A stretch of DNA of 64,000 nucleotides. It comes from Symsagittifera roscoffensis. Its lineage: Eukaryota; Xenacoelomorpha; Acoela; Convolutidae. Below, in pieces: positions 27,753 to 38,664 of the stretch. The notes under the pieces were generated by a model that saw nothing but the letters and a program-made list of their open reading frames with translations, was not told the DNA's origin and made no database searches. Position numbers and translations under genes: made by a program. Each line of letters begins with the position of its first letter. The first letter of the stretch is position 1. The stretch covers positions 21,024,701 to 21,088,700 of the forward strand of contig NC_087063.1 in NCBI RefSeq assembly GCF_963678635.1. Direction: 5' to 3'.

Positions 27753-28633
27753 TGTGCCAGTCGGTCATATTTGGAAGTTTGACCTTGAGAAGAGCAGAAA
27801 ATACTTGATTTTGAAGTGAAATTTAATTTTTCAAAATTTCGAAAGGAACATGTCATGCACGATTTTCTCGCGATAACTGAAAATCAGAAAAAGAAATCAG
27901 AGCAATTTTAGAACAATTGCGGGGAAGTTGTCAATTAAAAACGAGTGGGAAATTGCTATTCGCAATTTCCATCATAGTGAACGAGAGTAGAGCTGTCCTA
28001 CTTGAAATAGAAGACAGAGTATCCCCGAGAGAGCGATTACTAAAGTTGGACCAGAGTGAACCTTCAGCGGAAAGGCGGACAACTGGAGTGTCCCAACGGT
28101 CCAAGAGAACTCAAATTCTAGAGCATGAACTTATCCTTGCTGTCCAAACTATAAAACATTAAACTTCTCTTAGTTATTTATTTCTTGAGTTAGTTACTGA
28201 CTGGATTATTTTCCCAACTCTTGAGAGCGCTGATATGTGAGTACGAATTTAAATTCTAGAGTGTGTTTTATGATTGTTATGTTGAGGTAAGGCGAGTTTT
28301 AGGTTGATCCATCTGAAATGGATCAAAGTCACACTGTCTAATAAAAAGTAACCTAACGGATTGTTCCAACCCGGTTTTTAACGGCGTTCATGTATTTTGG
28401 GTATCTAGAGACCTAAGTATGGGGACGTTTCTAATTCTAGAGTGGGGGGATATTTTAGTAGTAGCCTTTAAGCTGTAACGGGTCGTAGTCTCATGTCACA
28501 AGCGAACCGAACTGGCTCCGACCGTTCTTGAGGTGGGAAAACACAAGAGATAGTGTCCCTGACCCTTGAGCCAGTGGTTATAGGGCCTATTTTTCTTAAG
28601 CCTCATGTGTGACTGCAGTAGACGAATGTTACA
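27753..28633 (+). repeat. 3' long terminal repeat (881 bp)
   Basis: It has the same length and, as far as I can see, the same sequence as the 5' LTR, including the TATA box at 28150 and AATAAA at 28340. Identity of the two LTRs indicates a young insertion. Confidence 0.97.
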
Positions 28634-28647
28634 AGAACGCGCCTGGG

Positions 28648-28694
28648 ACCAGCGAATAGCGAGTAATTTATGGAGACCAGCGAATATCGAGTAA
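28648..28694. repeat. Two 19-bp direct repeats, 28-bp period
   Basis: accagcgaatagcgagtaa (28648) recurs with one change at 28676. It lies just outside the 3' LTR in host or older-element DNA. Confidence 0.7.
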
Positions 28695-28728
28695 AAAACG
28701 TCGCCGATTTTGTCAGTACTATAATAAA

Positions 28729-28751
28729 TTTGGGCCCTTAATGGGCCCAAA
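28729..28751. repeat. 9-bp inverted repeat around five bases
   Basis: TTTGGGCCC and GGGCCCAAA flank TTAAT. It is a short palindrome without a recognised role. Confidence 0.5.
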
Positions 28752-29299
28752 CGCTTAATAATAAACTGTTTGCAAATGAGATTCCATTCCTTGTAAAAGT
28801 TACTACATTTACAACCAAACGAAATTTCATTGCGAGAACGCCGTGGAACTATGCTGCCCGTTTTCAGGCGCCTCCGATCCTGCTATGACTTCTGTTATTT
28901 TTTAATATCGATAGTTAACCAAGAAATCAAAAAAAAAGATTTAATGATTTAAAGAGGAAAAAAAAGTTGAAGCAAAAAAAGGGGAAAATTGCTGCAGTAT
29001 ACCTACCCTTGACAGCAAATCTTTTTTTAAAATACTAATTCTACTCAAAAATGAGTTTGAACAGTTGACAATTTCCTAGAATAACTCTTGGTCCAAAAAC
29101 TCATGGTTGAAGATTTGTAATTGATATTGTGTGCAGCTCTGAATCTTAGTTAAAAATCAGGGTAGTATTTTAGAACAGAGTTGAACAGTTTTCTAATTCT
29201 AACGTTTAAAGAAGTTTTTTGATTACCCTTTGATTGCCTAGCTAAAACTCTCTTATTCAAAATTGTATTCAAATTTTTCTCAGTTACAGCTTCCTGGAC

Positions 29300-30469
29300 A
29301 ATGGCCGATATGCACTCTTTTCTCAAAACATTACATAGTAACTTTAGTAATTCATAGATATGTAATTCCTTTACAAAGTATATTTTGCGTTTTTGTCTCA
29401 GTTCTTCGATGTTTTGGTTTCTTCTCTTAAAAAAATAATTTTTAGAAGCCGTTTAATTTTAAGTTCAATTGTTTCTAATTTCGTTTTGTCTGTTGACGCA
29501 TAAGCCAAAACTCCGTACTATAAAATGGCTTTCACATAAGCGTTATATGCTTTCAATAGTTGATTTTTACCTAAAACTTTCCTCAACCTGTAATACATCC
29601 CACAAAACCTTGACAATTTATTTTCAATTTTTGTATTATGATCAGTAAAGGAAAGTTTAGAGTCAATTTGAACACCTAAGTATCTAAACGATTGTTTTTC
29701 TTCAATAATCATTCCATTCATTTGACATCTGACTTACCGCTGCTCTTCTTAGATAGTATCATTGTTTGTGTTTTATCTTCATTTAAGGTCAGCTTGTTTT
29801 TTTCTAGCCAACTTGCTGTTTTGTCCAACGCTTCTTGATGTTTACCGATTAAGTCACTGGTATTCGTGGTATTAGAGTCCCAATCTTGACGCACTTTTTC
29901 TATTAGGGTTATCAAAGCATCAATTGTACTCCTGTTTGGTCTGAACCCAAACTGGCAATTTTGTAGTAACTGATACTTTGTGAGATATTGGTTCATTCTG
30001 TTATAGGTCTAGATCATTGCCTTCTTTGAAGAGAGGTTTAACTTTGGCAATTTTGAAACTGTCTGGAAAGACTTGTCTGTCCAAACATTTTTGTAAAAGT
30101 TTTGACAAAACTGGAAGCAAAACTGGACAAATTTTTTTTCAAGTAATCGTGATTAGGTCCATATGTGTCCAAACTAAACTTGGTTTTTAGCGAGTCGATT
30201 GAAATTTCACTTTGTGTTATATCAGCTAAAAACATTGAGATAGTTTGCTTTCTGACTCTTAATTCTTTTAAAGTAATAAAATTCTTCGCCAATTTTTCTC
30301 CAATATTTGAAAAGAAGTCGTTAAATTCATCAACATTTATGTTTTTTTCTTCCTGGTCGTTGCTTTTGGTAGCACATGTTAGGTCATTATACAGACGGAA
30401 AAACTCTTTACTGTTGTTTTTCGATTCCAATCGTAATTTGTTTTGATAAAATGCTTTTTTTTTCCTCAC
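29300..30469 (-). pseudogene. LINE A reverse transcriptase with core deleted
   Basis: The pre-RT thumb-like part (30038-30469) is followed by CQFGFRPNRSTIDALITL (motif around the start of the palm). Within one open segment it then jumps to EALDKTASWLEKNKLTL, which normally lies after the YADD box. Motifs A to C are thus absent. The C-terminal YLGVQIDSKLSF block (29518-29721) and a further YGVLAYASTDKTKL block follow in other frames. Confidence 0.75.
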
Positions 30470-30919
30470 GCAGCATTTTGCGAACTAATTTGGTTTGAGA
30501 ATCAAATTTACTGTTGGCTTCAGGGGTTCCAGTTTTTAAAAAAACGTTTCCTAAACCGGTGTTTTTTCGATGCTGCATTTTTCAATCATTGTCAACCCAG
30601 TGCTTCGAAATTTTTTTATTTGCTGTTTTTTCTGGTAAAAAAAAAAGAATTCAATGTTATATCTGAGCTTTTCATTCAGCAATAAAAAAAACTCATCGCA
30701 ATTAATTTGGCTAATTTTTGTTTCAACATCTAATAAATTTTCATATAAAGACTCTTTTAGTTCTTTCAGAAAAGATTCCGATTCAAGTTTGTACCATGGT
30801 CAGGTTTTTGTAATAAAAGGTTCATTTTTGCATGTTTGTGATGTTGCGTTTAAAATTACTCCATAATGATCAATTACCAATGTTTTAAAGATGATTACTG
30901 GTTTTTTTTACATTGGAAA

Positions 30920-31607
30920 AAAAACAGATCTATACACGTCTTGCTGGTCATAGTTTTTCTGGTTGCTTGATTTCAATTTTGTAGGAAAAGATCGTGTCCA
31001 TTTAATATACTTATAAGTTCAGAGAGTCGTTTACTCTTTCTTAAAACATTAATGTTAGATTCACCAGAAAGTAAATGATGTGTAGATGGTGCCACTATAA
31101 CATCATCCAAAACCGTTTGTAGTATAAGGAGTGTCTGAGTTTTTACCGCGCTAGGAGGAATATAAACACACGTAATAATTGTATTTTCTAGTTTTTCATT
31201 TGTAATTTTGACGCTTAATAATTGAAAATGTTGTTACAACTTGTTCTTTTTAATATTTCATTTTTTATTCCACATTTTATATATAAGCATACGCCTCCTC
31301 CTCTCTGCTTACGAAAACTTTCAATGAGAGGTTGATAATCTTTTATTTTGAAAATATTGAAATTCTGGTTTGGTGAAAGCCCGGTTTCGGTGCAACATAT
31401 AACGCTAGGCAAATAGTTTAGTTGAGTTAGGCTAACTTGAAATTCATTTATGTTTTTTGGTATTGATGTTATATTTTGCAAAAGAACCTGCTCAGTGGTA
31501 TTCATGATATACTGCCTTTTGTGTCTTTGTTGATCTGAGATAGAAAAAAGAAACAAATGATGGTCAAAAAATACGAACTCCCTCGGTTGACCTGAAAGTT
31601 TTTCCAT
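30920..31607 (-). pseudogene. LINE A endonuclease domain (EEP type)
   Basis: ITSIPKNINEFQVSL, LPSVICCTETGLSPN and RKQRGGGVCLYIK are the N-terminal blocks of a LINE AP-like endonuclease, including the TET motif whose Glu binds metal. A frameshift near 31215 leads into ENTIITCVYIPPSAV and LLSGESNINVL, the YxPP and GDFN-like blocks; the GD of GDFN is GE here. The domain is present but mutated. Confidence 0.75.
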
Positions 31608-32162
31608 TCTACCTCCCTATGTTTCATACAATGTTCTTTTAGATGAAAACTTTTAGATAAAAAACATAAAAGTTTTCATTTAGTGTCAACTCCGCGTTAT
31701 CATTGAGCACACCAAAGTTCACTCGCATAACCAGTCCATAAGCCCCTTTCCAGGCTTAGAGGTCGCGTTATCACAACCAACCTGGAGCGCTCGGGTTATC
31801 ACAAGCAGGGCAAATGGAACTGACGGTCTGATTTCAATCAGAAATTAATTATGACTAACAATATGAAACAAACAAAAAGTTTGGGTTAAGTTGTTTCTGA
31901 CATAATTTGACTTATTTGAAACCAAATTGTAAAAAAGTGGGGAAAAAAATACAAAACGTCACTGCCTTAGTTCAAAGGAAAAAAATAAAAGCAATAGTTT
32001 AGTTAATATAAACAAGTTAACAAGTTAAGTTAGTGCAGAGTTGCACGGCGTTTTAGTATCAACTCATTTTATTGTTCATTTTATCATAACACAAAAAATG
32101 AAATACTCAACAAAAAGTTTCAAATCATGTAATTGATTAGAGTTTATGAGTCTTTTTGTTGC

Positions 32163-32914
32163 TCATATACGGTTTTTTGCCCCCGGTGAGACTCTATCGC
32201 TTGCACCTCTGCTGCTTTTGTTAACCTCGACAAATTTTCTTTTGATCGCATTTGGTTCCAATTTATTAAGATCATCCAAGCTATTGACTTTCATATACTT
32301 TTCCGATCCATTTTCACCAGTAAATGCTACTGATACAATGCAACTGTTGTTCACCGTCTCCAACCCCATTCGAACAGCAGTTGCTTTGATCTCTGCGTTA
32401 GCTTTAGGCAATATTTCATTTAAAATAATAATTTTTTGGTTTATTGGGTTGACCTTTTTTCTAAGAGCCCTTCTATTTTTCCAGACTTGCGTTTTGTCCT
32501 CGAAGTAAATGAATTTGCATAGGAGGCTGGGAAGGAAAATACCTGTATCACCAGGCAGGACATGGTAAGCTTTCACATCTTCATACTTAATTGTTATACC
32601 CAAAAACTCTTGAAAATTTTTAGTGTTTCCATTGTTACGTCTCTCACATTGCGCGCATCGTAAGGAGGATTCAATATTAAAATATTATCTTTTCTTGAAT
32701 ATCTTCCCTGAGCACGCAGTCGTTCATGCATGTCCCGTTGATTTTTTTCCAATTCTTGAATAAGCTATTGTTGAGCACCCGAAATCGTTTTAAGACTATC
32801 AATTTCTTTTTGTAACTCGCTCACCTTAGTGTCATTTATTTTACTCACGGAACCTCGAGTAGGGGTGGAGCTGACTGACATTCCCACCAAAACATCCTGT
32901 TGATCCACATTCAT
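32163..32914 (-). pseudogene. LINE A ORF1 (coiled coil plus RRM/CTD-like), one stop and one frameshift
   Basis: From the ATG at 32914 the frame reads a short N-terminus, a coiled coil (ELQKEIDSLKTISG) and a TAG stop near 32765. It then continues with QRDMHERLRAQGRYSRKDNI and LILNPPYDARNV, typical of the RRM-like middle of L1-type ORF1 proteins. A frameshift near 32615 leads into the C-terminal part (VWKNRRALRKKV, LNEILPKANAEIK, MGLETVNNSCIVSV), which matches the usual end of the family. Such proteins bind the element RNA. Confidence 0.7.
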
Positions 32915-35900
32915 GATAGATAGCCCGTCAAATAAATATTTTTAGAAAAATTAATAATAAATGTAACTTGGATAACAAAAATTAGGATAGTTATTAATTG
33001 AATAAAATCAATCAGAAGAAATTTTGGAGGATTTAAGCTCAATTGTTTTTAATCAAATCGACCTCAGGGTTCTTAATAATCAATTACTTTTATCAATGTT
33101 AAGTTTTGGGATTGTTTTTAAACGAAAGTTTTGGCCAGAAAGAGAATTCGCAAGAGATTTTATTTCATTTCAAGTTTCATTTCAATTTTCAATTCAAATT
33201 TGTGTCTTTTTTTTCTCGAGGTCAACCAACCGTTCTATTTTTTTGCTTCGTATCATTTGAATGCTGTTTCAATTGATAGAAGAAGAGAGAACGCGCGACA
33301 GCTAGAAGCATTAGAAAGTTTTCAATTTTATCTTTTTTTTTGCAAACAAAAAGTTATTATGCGAACTAAATTGAGTTCCGCTACAAAGCACGAAATTATC
33401 CAATTAACGAGTTTATTTCATGGGTAGTTATCGAAATTAAGCTTCGGTTACTTGATTTTTCTTTGAAAACTTAATTTTCTAAAGTTTTATACTAAGCACA
33501 TCATTAATCATTAACGTCTGTTGCATACCGTTAGAAGATGGTTTGAGTCCCGTTGGAATTGAAATGATCAGCTTCATCGCTGAAAGATCAAACTTGAAAA
33601 GGTACCCGGAGGCGTTTTGGCAGTCTTATGCTTTCACAGCCAGTTGAATCATTCGGAAAACAGAATTTTTTTGAAACAAAAGAACATTTTGAAAACTGCA
33701 CTAAACAAAATTTATTTGGTAACATTTATTTTGGCGGTCTTCTCATATTGAATTATGATTTAATGTGCGGTTCAGATCTTAACGTTCTGCATCTGCTTAG
33801 CTACATGGTTGTATAACATCTGTGTACTTTTTGAAATCTTGAGAGGTGTGTTGCTTTACAAAAATACTGCAAGCAATGATCACTTAATCATCCCGATGAG
33901 TATTCATGATCACCTAATCACAAGATTCTTTAAACTAGCCTCCGCCCTCTTTTGTGCCAATGCATTTAATTCCTCTATTTGTACAAATGCGAGGAGTAAT
34001 AGTTTTAGCTATTTGACGACCCTGGCTACTATTTAAGCAAATGTTCATCTACGATGATTAAACCTTTTTTCGTCCTGAAATCTGGTTTACTGTAGCTTAG
34101 CCACAACGGTTTTGTATTAACTCCTGGTAATAATTTGATGGAGCACATCGCCCAAAAACGTCATGCGCGGTTCTACTTCAGAATGAGATTCTATTGATCA
34201 AAATATATTTACGTCAGTCAGTAATGTCAAATTACTCAGAAATCCACGATTAATCAAAATATAAGAAGAGTTGGCCTTTATGAAAGTTTAATTAACCATT
34301 TCAATCATCTTTTAACCAGTTATAAAACCATCATAAACAGGTGAAAAATTGTGATTTGCCATTTTAAGATACTATATTTCATTTTCTGAAAAATGGGAAA
34401 AATTCGCATCTTTTTAAATTATATGTAATAAGCGTGCTCTTACATCCGAAATAAGTATCCAGATCAAAATACTAACGAGATACAATCCAAAAGAATTGAA
34501 AAGAAATCCATCTTATTTTTATTGCTAATTCATCATTTATTTGAAAAAGAGAGGTTGGGCTTATTAACTGACAAATTAGAGAACCAAAACAAGTCTCTGC
34601 GTTGTCAGAAACACAAATACCCTCGCACAGGTTTGTATCTTTACCATACAGTTTTATTAAGTTATTAGCCAATTAATATGATCCAGGGTTAGAAGTACCG
34701 AAAAAGATCCAGTGCCTCATTCAGACATTTAATATAGGATCTAGAATCTAAGACTTTTCTGAAGGGCAACTTTTCGAAACACCAAAAAGACCTAACCTGC
34801 TAAAATTTATCACCTACATTTACTCAAGCGAGGAGACACCAACACTTTTCAAAGGGCAACATTTTTAAAGGTGGACCAGAAAGTTTTTTAAAGGTGGACC
34901 AAATGAACGAACTACCCCGTACAAGAAGCAGATTGAAGAGGGAAAAGTCGCCCTGCCACCTTCAGTACACTGAAAATTTAACCAACTCAAAATTTCCAAC
35001 AGGCTTACTCTTTTTTTTCTGAACATGTTGTTTTGTTTTAATTTAAGACGAAAGGTTAAAGTTTTCATGTCACAGCCAAAAATAATATGGCAAGTCAAAT
35101 AATCAATCATTATATGAAAAATTTTAATTCAGGCTCCACTCTAAAACGTTAAATTTATGCAATAGGTTGGTTTGTTTAATAAAACAAAGTCAAAAATTCA
35201 AAGTTTAGCTTGGATTTGGAAAAAAAATGATTCGCCATTGTTTTCAAACTGCTTATACCTGTAATTTTGTTGATGAGCGTTTTTTGAAATTTTGTTTTTC
35301 AAGTTCACAAGTTTTCAAAAAGTTAAGTGATGCCACATGTGAGATGAAAGCTTTGACTTATCGCCTCGACTTCAGAGGCTGTTTTGCCGACCGCCTTCCT
35401 TGGAAACCGTGCTTGGATAACATCAAAAGATAAGAATCAAGCAAAGGTCACGAAATGCCATACTATAATGAAGTCGAGATTCGGATGTTTGTTGTTCCGA
35501 GTTTCGTAGCTTTGTTCAATACTTAATTTGTTACTAGGAACGAAATTTATCACATTGTACTTTATATGGCGTGTGGGGGATGCTTTTCACAAAAAAAATC
35601 TCATATTCAAAAAAAAATATTGTATTTTATTTCATTTAATTTTTTCATGTTAATACTGCTCCATAGACTTTAAAAGGCAGTAGAATTATTCAGGACTTTG
35701 CCCTAATACAAGCAGTCTTGATTTAACTTTATCGTTTGCTCAATCAAAATTATGTCGGGTGAATTTTGTACAGCTTTTTGATAATTTTTAATTCAGTTTA
35801 TTACTTCATCAAGCAGCTGAGTGAAAGCTTATCCATAGGTTACAGAAAATATTCCATTAGTTTCCTCAAATATGTTCTTTGCTAATGAAAAAATGGGGTA

Positions 35901-35944
35901 CCAGTAATTGCGAAGAAAAAGTCCGCGTAGATTTCCGTTGTTTA
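32915..35944. other. AT-rich intergenic DNA, no supportable gene
   Basis: Several short open frames exist (for example 33024-33427 and 33628-33816) but none has a recognisable domain, splice context or composition bias. A diverged repeat shared with 46404-46600 begins near 35530. Confidence 0.4.
35530..35735. repeat. Dispersed repeat, copy 1 (second copy at 46385-46590)
   Basis: Blocks tttatatggc, gggatgcttttcacaaaaaaaatc, gctccatagactttaaaaggc and agcagtcttg appear in the same order near 46406 with substitutions and small indels. This suggests two old copies of one repeat family. Confidence 0.5.
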
Positions 35945-35952
35945 GCTCCAAG

Positions 35953-36386
35953 CAGGGGCGGATTTAAGGGGGGGGTGACGCTCCTTCTTCTCTGGGATTC
36001 GACCCCCTGCCGACCCAAAGGGTCCCCCCTGGGGTACCTTTTAAGAAATCCATTTTTGGCTGACCGACCCTAAAATTTTTTTAAAGGCGCCTTTGGCGGC
36101 GCCAAAATATACTAATTTTGAGGGGGGAGAGCGCGCCCAAAAAACGCGATTTTTTGGTCAACATTTTCCAAAAAGTGCCTAAAAATGCCTTTTTTGGACT
36201 ATTTTTTTCAAAATTTTGCCTGCGGCGCCGAAAAATTGCCCAAAACAGGGACTAAACCGTGCTTAGGTGCTTAGGGAGAGCTTGAAAAATCAATTCGGTG
36301 GACCTAAAAAAAGGTCGACAAAGTTTTCGAAAATTTTTTTTTTTTGAAAATCCGCCCCCTTCGAGAGAATCCTAGATCCGCCCCTG
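35953..36386. mobile_element. hAT-type MITE (434 bp) with 8-bp target site duplication
   Basis: The left end CAGGGGCGGATTTA and the right end (read inward CAGGGGCGGATCTAGG) form an 11-bp perfect terminal inverted repeat. The flanks carry an identical 8-bp duplication GCTCCAAG at 35945-35952 and 36387-36394. CAGGGGCGGA termini with an 8-bp duplication are the signature of hAT transposons. The interior is non-coding and partly inverted (ggcgcctttggcggcgcc), so it depends on a transposase in trans. Confidence 0.9.
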
Positions 36387-36649
36387 GCTCCAAGCGTTTT
36401 TTTGTCAAAGCAGGGGCGCAGAATTTTCGAAAATTTGTCGAATTTGTTTTAGACCGGCCAATTTGGATTTTTCGAGCGCTCTCCGGACACTATAAAGACC
36501 TTTTTTCTGAAATAACAGTTAAATTAAGAAAAAACAGGTCAAAAATGCCGATTTTGGGCCCTTTTTGGAGAATATTGACCACATAATAGCGTTTTTGTTT
36601 TGGCGTAAAATGGTACATTTCAAAAAGTTTGACCCAGGGACGATATATT

Positions 36650-37145
36650 CGATCGAATTGACTCAAGTTGTTTATGTTTTTCATATATGTTTGACCGAGG
36701 AAGAACCTTTCGACCACGTTCGACGAGGAAAAAGATTTTGACCAAGTTCGACCGAGAAGTTTTTTCGACCGAGAAGAATTTCGACCGCGAAAAAATTTTG
36801 ACCGTGTTCGACCAATAAAAAACGTTTCGACTGAGTTTGACCCAAGATTTTTTTTCCACCGAGAGAACATTTCGACAGCAAAAAAAAAACATTTCATCTG
36901 TGTTCAACCAAGGAAAAATGTTTCGACTGAGCTCGAACCAGGATTTTTTCGACCAAGAAAAGTTTCGATCGCAAAAAAAAAAACATTTCGAGTGTGTTCG
37001 ACCGAGGAAAAAAGTTTCGACTTAGTTCAACCAAGAAATTTTTCGACCAAGAAGCCTTTCGAATGAGAAAAATTATTTTGACTGCGTTGGAACGAGGAAA
37101 AATATTTCGACTGAATTTTTGTCGAAAGTTGTTTTGACCATCAAA
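36650..37145. repeat. TTCGACC-based degenerate tandem array, left block
   Basis: Variants of gttcgaccgaggaaaaa and tttcgaccgagaag repeat at roughly 20-35 bp intervals through the block. They yield meaningless open frames rich in the same tripeptides on the minus strand. Units have drifted considerably. Confidence 0.75.
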
Positions 37146-37302
37146 TACGTTTCGTACACTATGAAAAAAACTCAAGGCACATATTTTGTTACATGTGCAT
37201 TTGTTTAGATGAGGTTCTGTTTTTGAGTATTTGTTATTTTTGAGTACTTGGTATTGTTTTTGAGTACTTAAAAAGTTATTACTGATTTTAGTATTTATTT
37301 AT

Positions 37303-37650
37303 TGATGTATGTATGTATGTTTGTATGTATGTATGTATGCATGTATGTATGTATGTATGTATGTATGTATGTATGTATGTATGTATGTATGTATGTATGT
37401 ATGTATGTATGTATGTATGTATGTATGTATGTATGTATGTATGTATGTATGTATGTATGTATGTATGTATGTATGTATGTATGTATGTATGTATGTATGT
37501 ATGTATGTATGTATGTATGTATGCATGTATGTATGTATGTATGTATGTATGTATGTATTCATGTATGTTTGTGTATATGTATGTATGCATGTAAGTAAGT
37601 TTGTATGGATGTTTTTGTGTGTATGTATGCATGTATATATGTATGTATGT
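37303..37650. repeat. (ATGT)n microsatellite
   Basis: Nearly perfect ATGT units run for about 250 bp with a few C or T interruptions and a degenerate tail to about 37650. All six frames are open over it, so the apparent Met-Tyr-Val-Cys or Ile-His-Thr-Tyr proteins are artefacts. Confidence 0.97.
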
Positions 37651-37737
37651 ATTATTTTGCTAATTGCATCTGTTTTACAGTTTTGCAAGCGAAACATCCG
37701 ACAAAACAATCAAATTCATGGTGAAAATTTTTTGTGA

Positions 37738-38660
37738 TCGACTGTGTTTCGGCCGACTCGTTTTTATGATTTGTCTTTGAGCTCGATTGAGCTGTAGTAA
37801 AATTGTGCTCGACTGAATGTTTCGACTTTGTGTTCGACTTTTTGTTTTGAGTTTGTAATCGACTTCACGTTTCGACTTTCTTTTTGACTTTCAGTTTCGA
37901 TTTTAGATTTGCTTTTCTGTTTCGGCTTTCTGTTCAACTTCATGTTTCAACTTTGTAATCGGTTTTATGTTTCGATTTTGTGTTCAATTTTATGTTCCGA
38001 CCAACTCGATTTTATGTTTCGATTTTGTGTCCGACTTTATGATTCGACTTTGAGTTCGACTGAGCTGTAGTTTTGTTCTCGACTATATATCTCGACCTTG
38101 TTCGACTTGGTGTTCGCTTTCATGTTTTGAGCAACTCGATTTTATCTTTCGACATTGTGTTCCACTTAATGTTTCGACATGGTGTTCGACTTTTTGTTTC
38201 GACATGGTGTTCGACTTTTTGTTTCGACGAACTCGACTGTATGTCTCGACTTTGTAATCGACTTTTTGTTTCGACTTTGTGTTCGACTTTTTGATTCGAC
38301 TTTGAGTTCGACGTTAAGTTTCGACTTTGTGTTCGATTTTATGTTTCGACTGTGTAACCGAATATATGTTTCGACTTTGTGTTTGAAATTTATGTTTCGA
38401 CTGCGGAATCGACTTTATGTTTCGACCTGGTGTTCGACTCTATGTTTTGACTTTGAGTTCGCTTTTATGTTTTGACCAAACCGATTTGATATTTCGACTT
38501 TGGGATCGACTTTATGTTTCGAATTTGTGTTCGACTTTGTGTTTCGACTTTGTATTTGACTTTATAATTCGGCTGACTCGAATTATATTTCCATTTTGAT
38601 TTCGTCTAAAGACCCTTCTCGACTATGGATTTTCGGTCGAACTCTGCTATGTGTTCGACC
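37738..38660. repeat. TTCGACTTTGTG-based degenerate tandem array, right block
   Basis: Half-units tttcgactttgtg and ttcgactttatg alternate with a period near 12 or 24 bp. This block shares the TTCGAC core with the block at 36650-37145, so the microsatellite appears to split one larger array. Confidence 0.8.
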
Positions 38661-38664
38661 CGCC

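Larger units (their letters stand above)
5657..28633 (+). mobile_element. Giant, apparently intact Ty3/gypsy-type LTR retrotransposon (22,977 bp) with two huge ORFs
   Basis: The element is bounded by two 881-bp direct repeats with TG...CA ends that show no difference by eye. From left to right it holds the 5' LTR, a repeat-rich leader, a 2935-aa Gag-Pol ORF, a 522-bp spacer, a 2959-aa second ORF, a 430-bp 3' untranslated segment and the 3' LTR. Both ORFs are open throughout and the LTRs match, so insertion is recent and the copy could be active. Usual Ty3/gypsy elements are 5-8 kb; very large ones such as plant Ogre and planarian Burro are known, but the domain set here is unusual. Its GC content is visibly higher than the flanks. 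The immediate flanks share only a 3-bp AGA, so a standard 4-6 bp target duplication is not evident. Confidence 0.95.
29050..32914 (-). mobile_element. Decayed non-LTR retrotransposon (LINE A)
   Basis: On the minus strand, in the order expected for a two-ORF LINE, there is an ORF1 with coiled coil and L1-ORF1-like C-terminal region (32914 to 32163). It is followed by an AP-type endonuclease (31607 to about 30950) and RT segments (30469 to about 29300). Multiple frameshifts and stops, and loss of the RT core, make it inactive. Boundaries, especially the 3' end near 29050, are approximate. The clade is Jockey/CR1/L2-like in general; I cannot be more precise. Confidence 0.8.

Noticed and set aside
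37288..37737. Open frames with repeating Met-Tyr-Val-Cys or Ile-His-Thr-Tyr
   Set aside because: Artefact of the (ATGT)n microsatellite.
36490..38599. Several open frames in the TTCGA array
   Set aside because: Low-complexity repeat translation on both strands without start context or splice sites.
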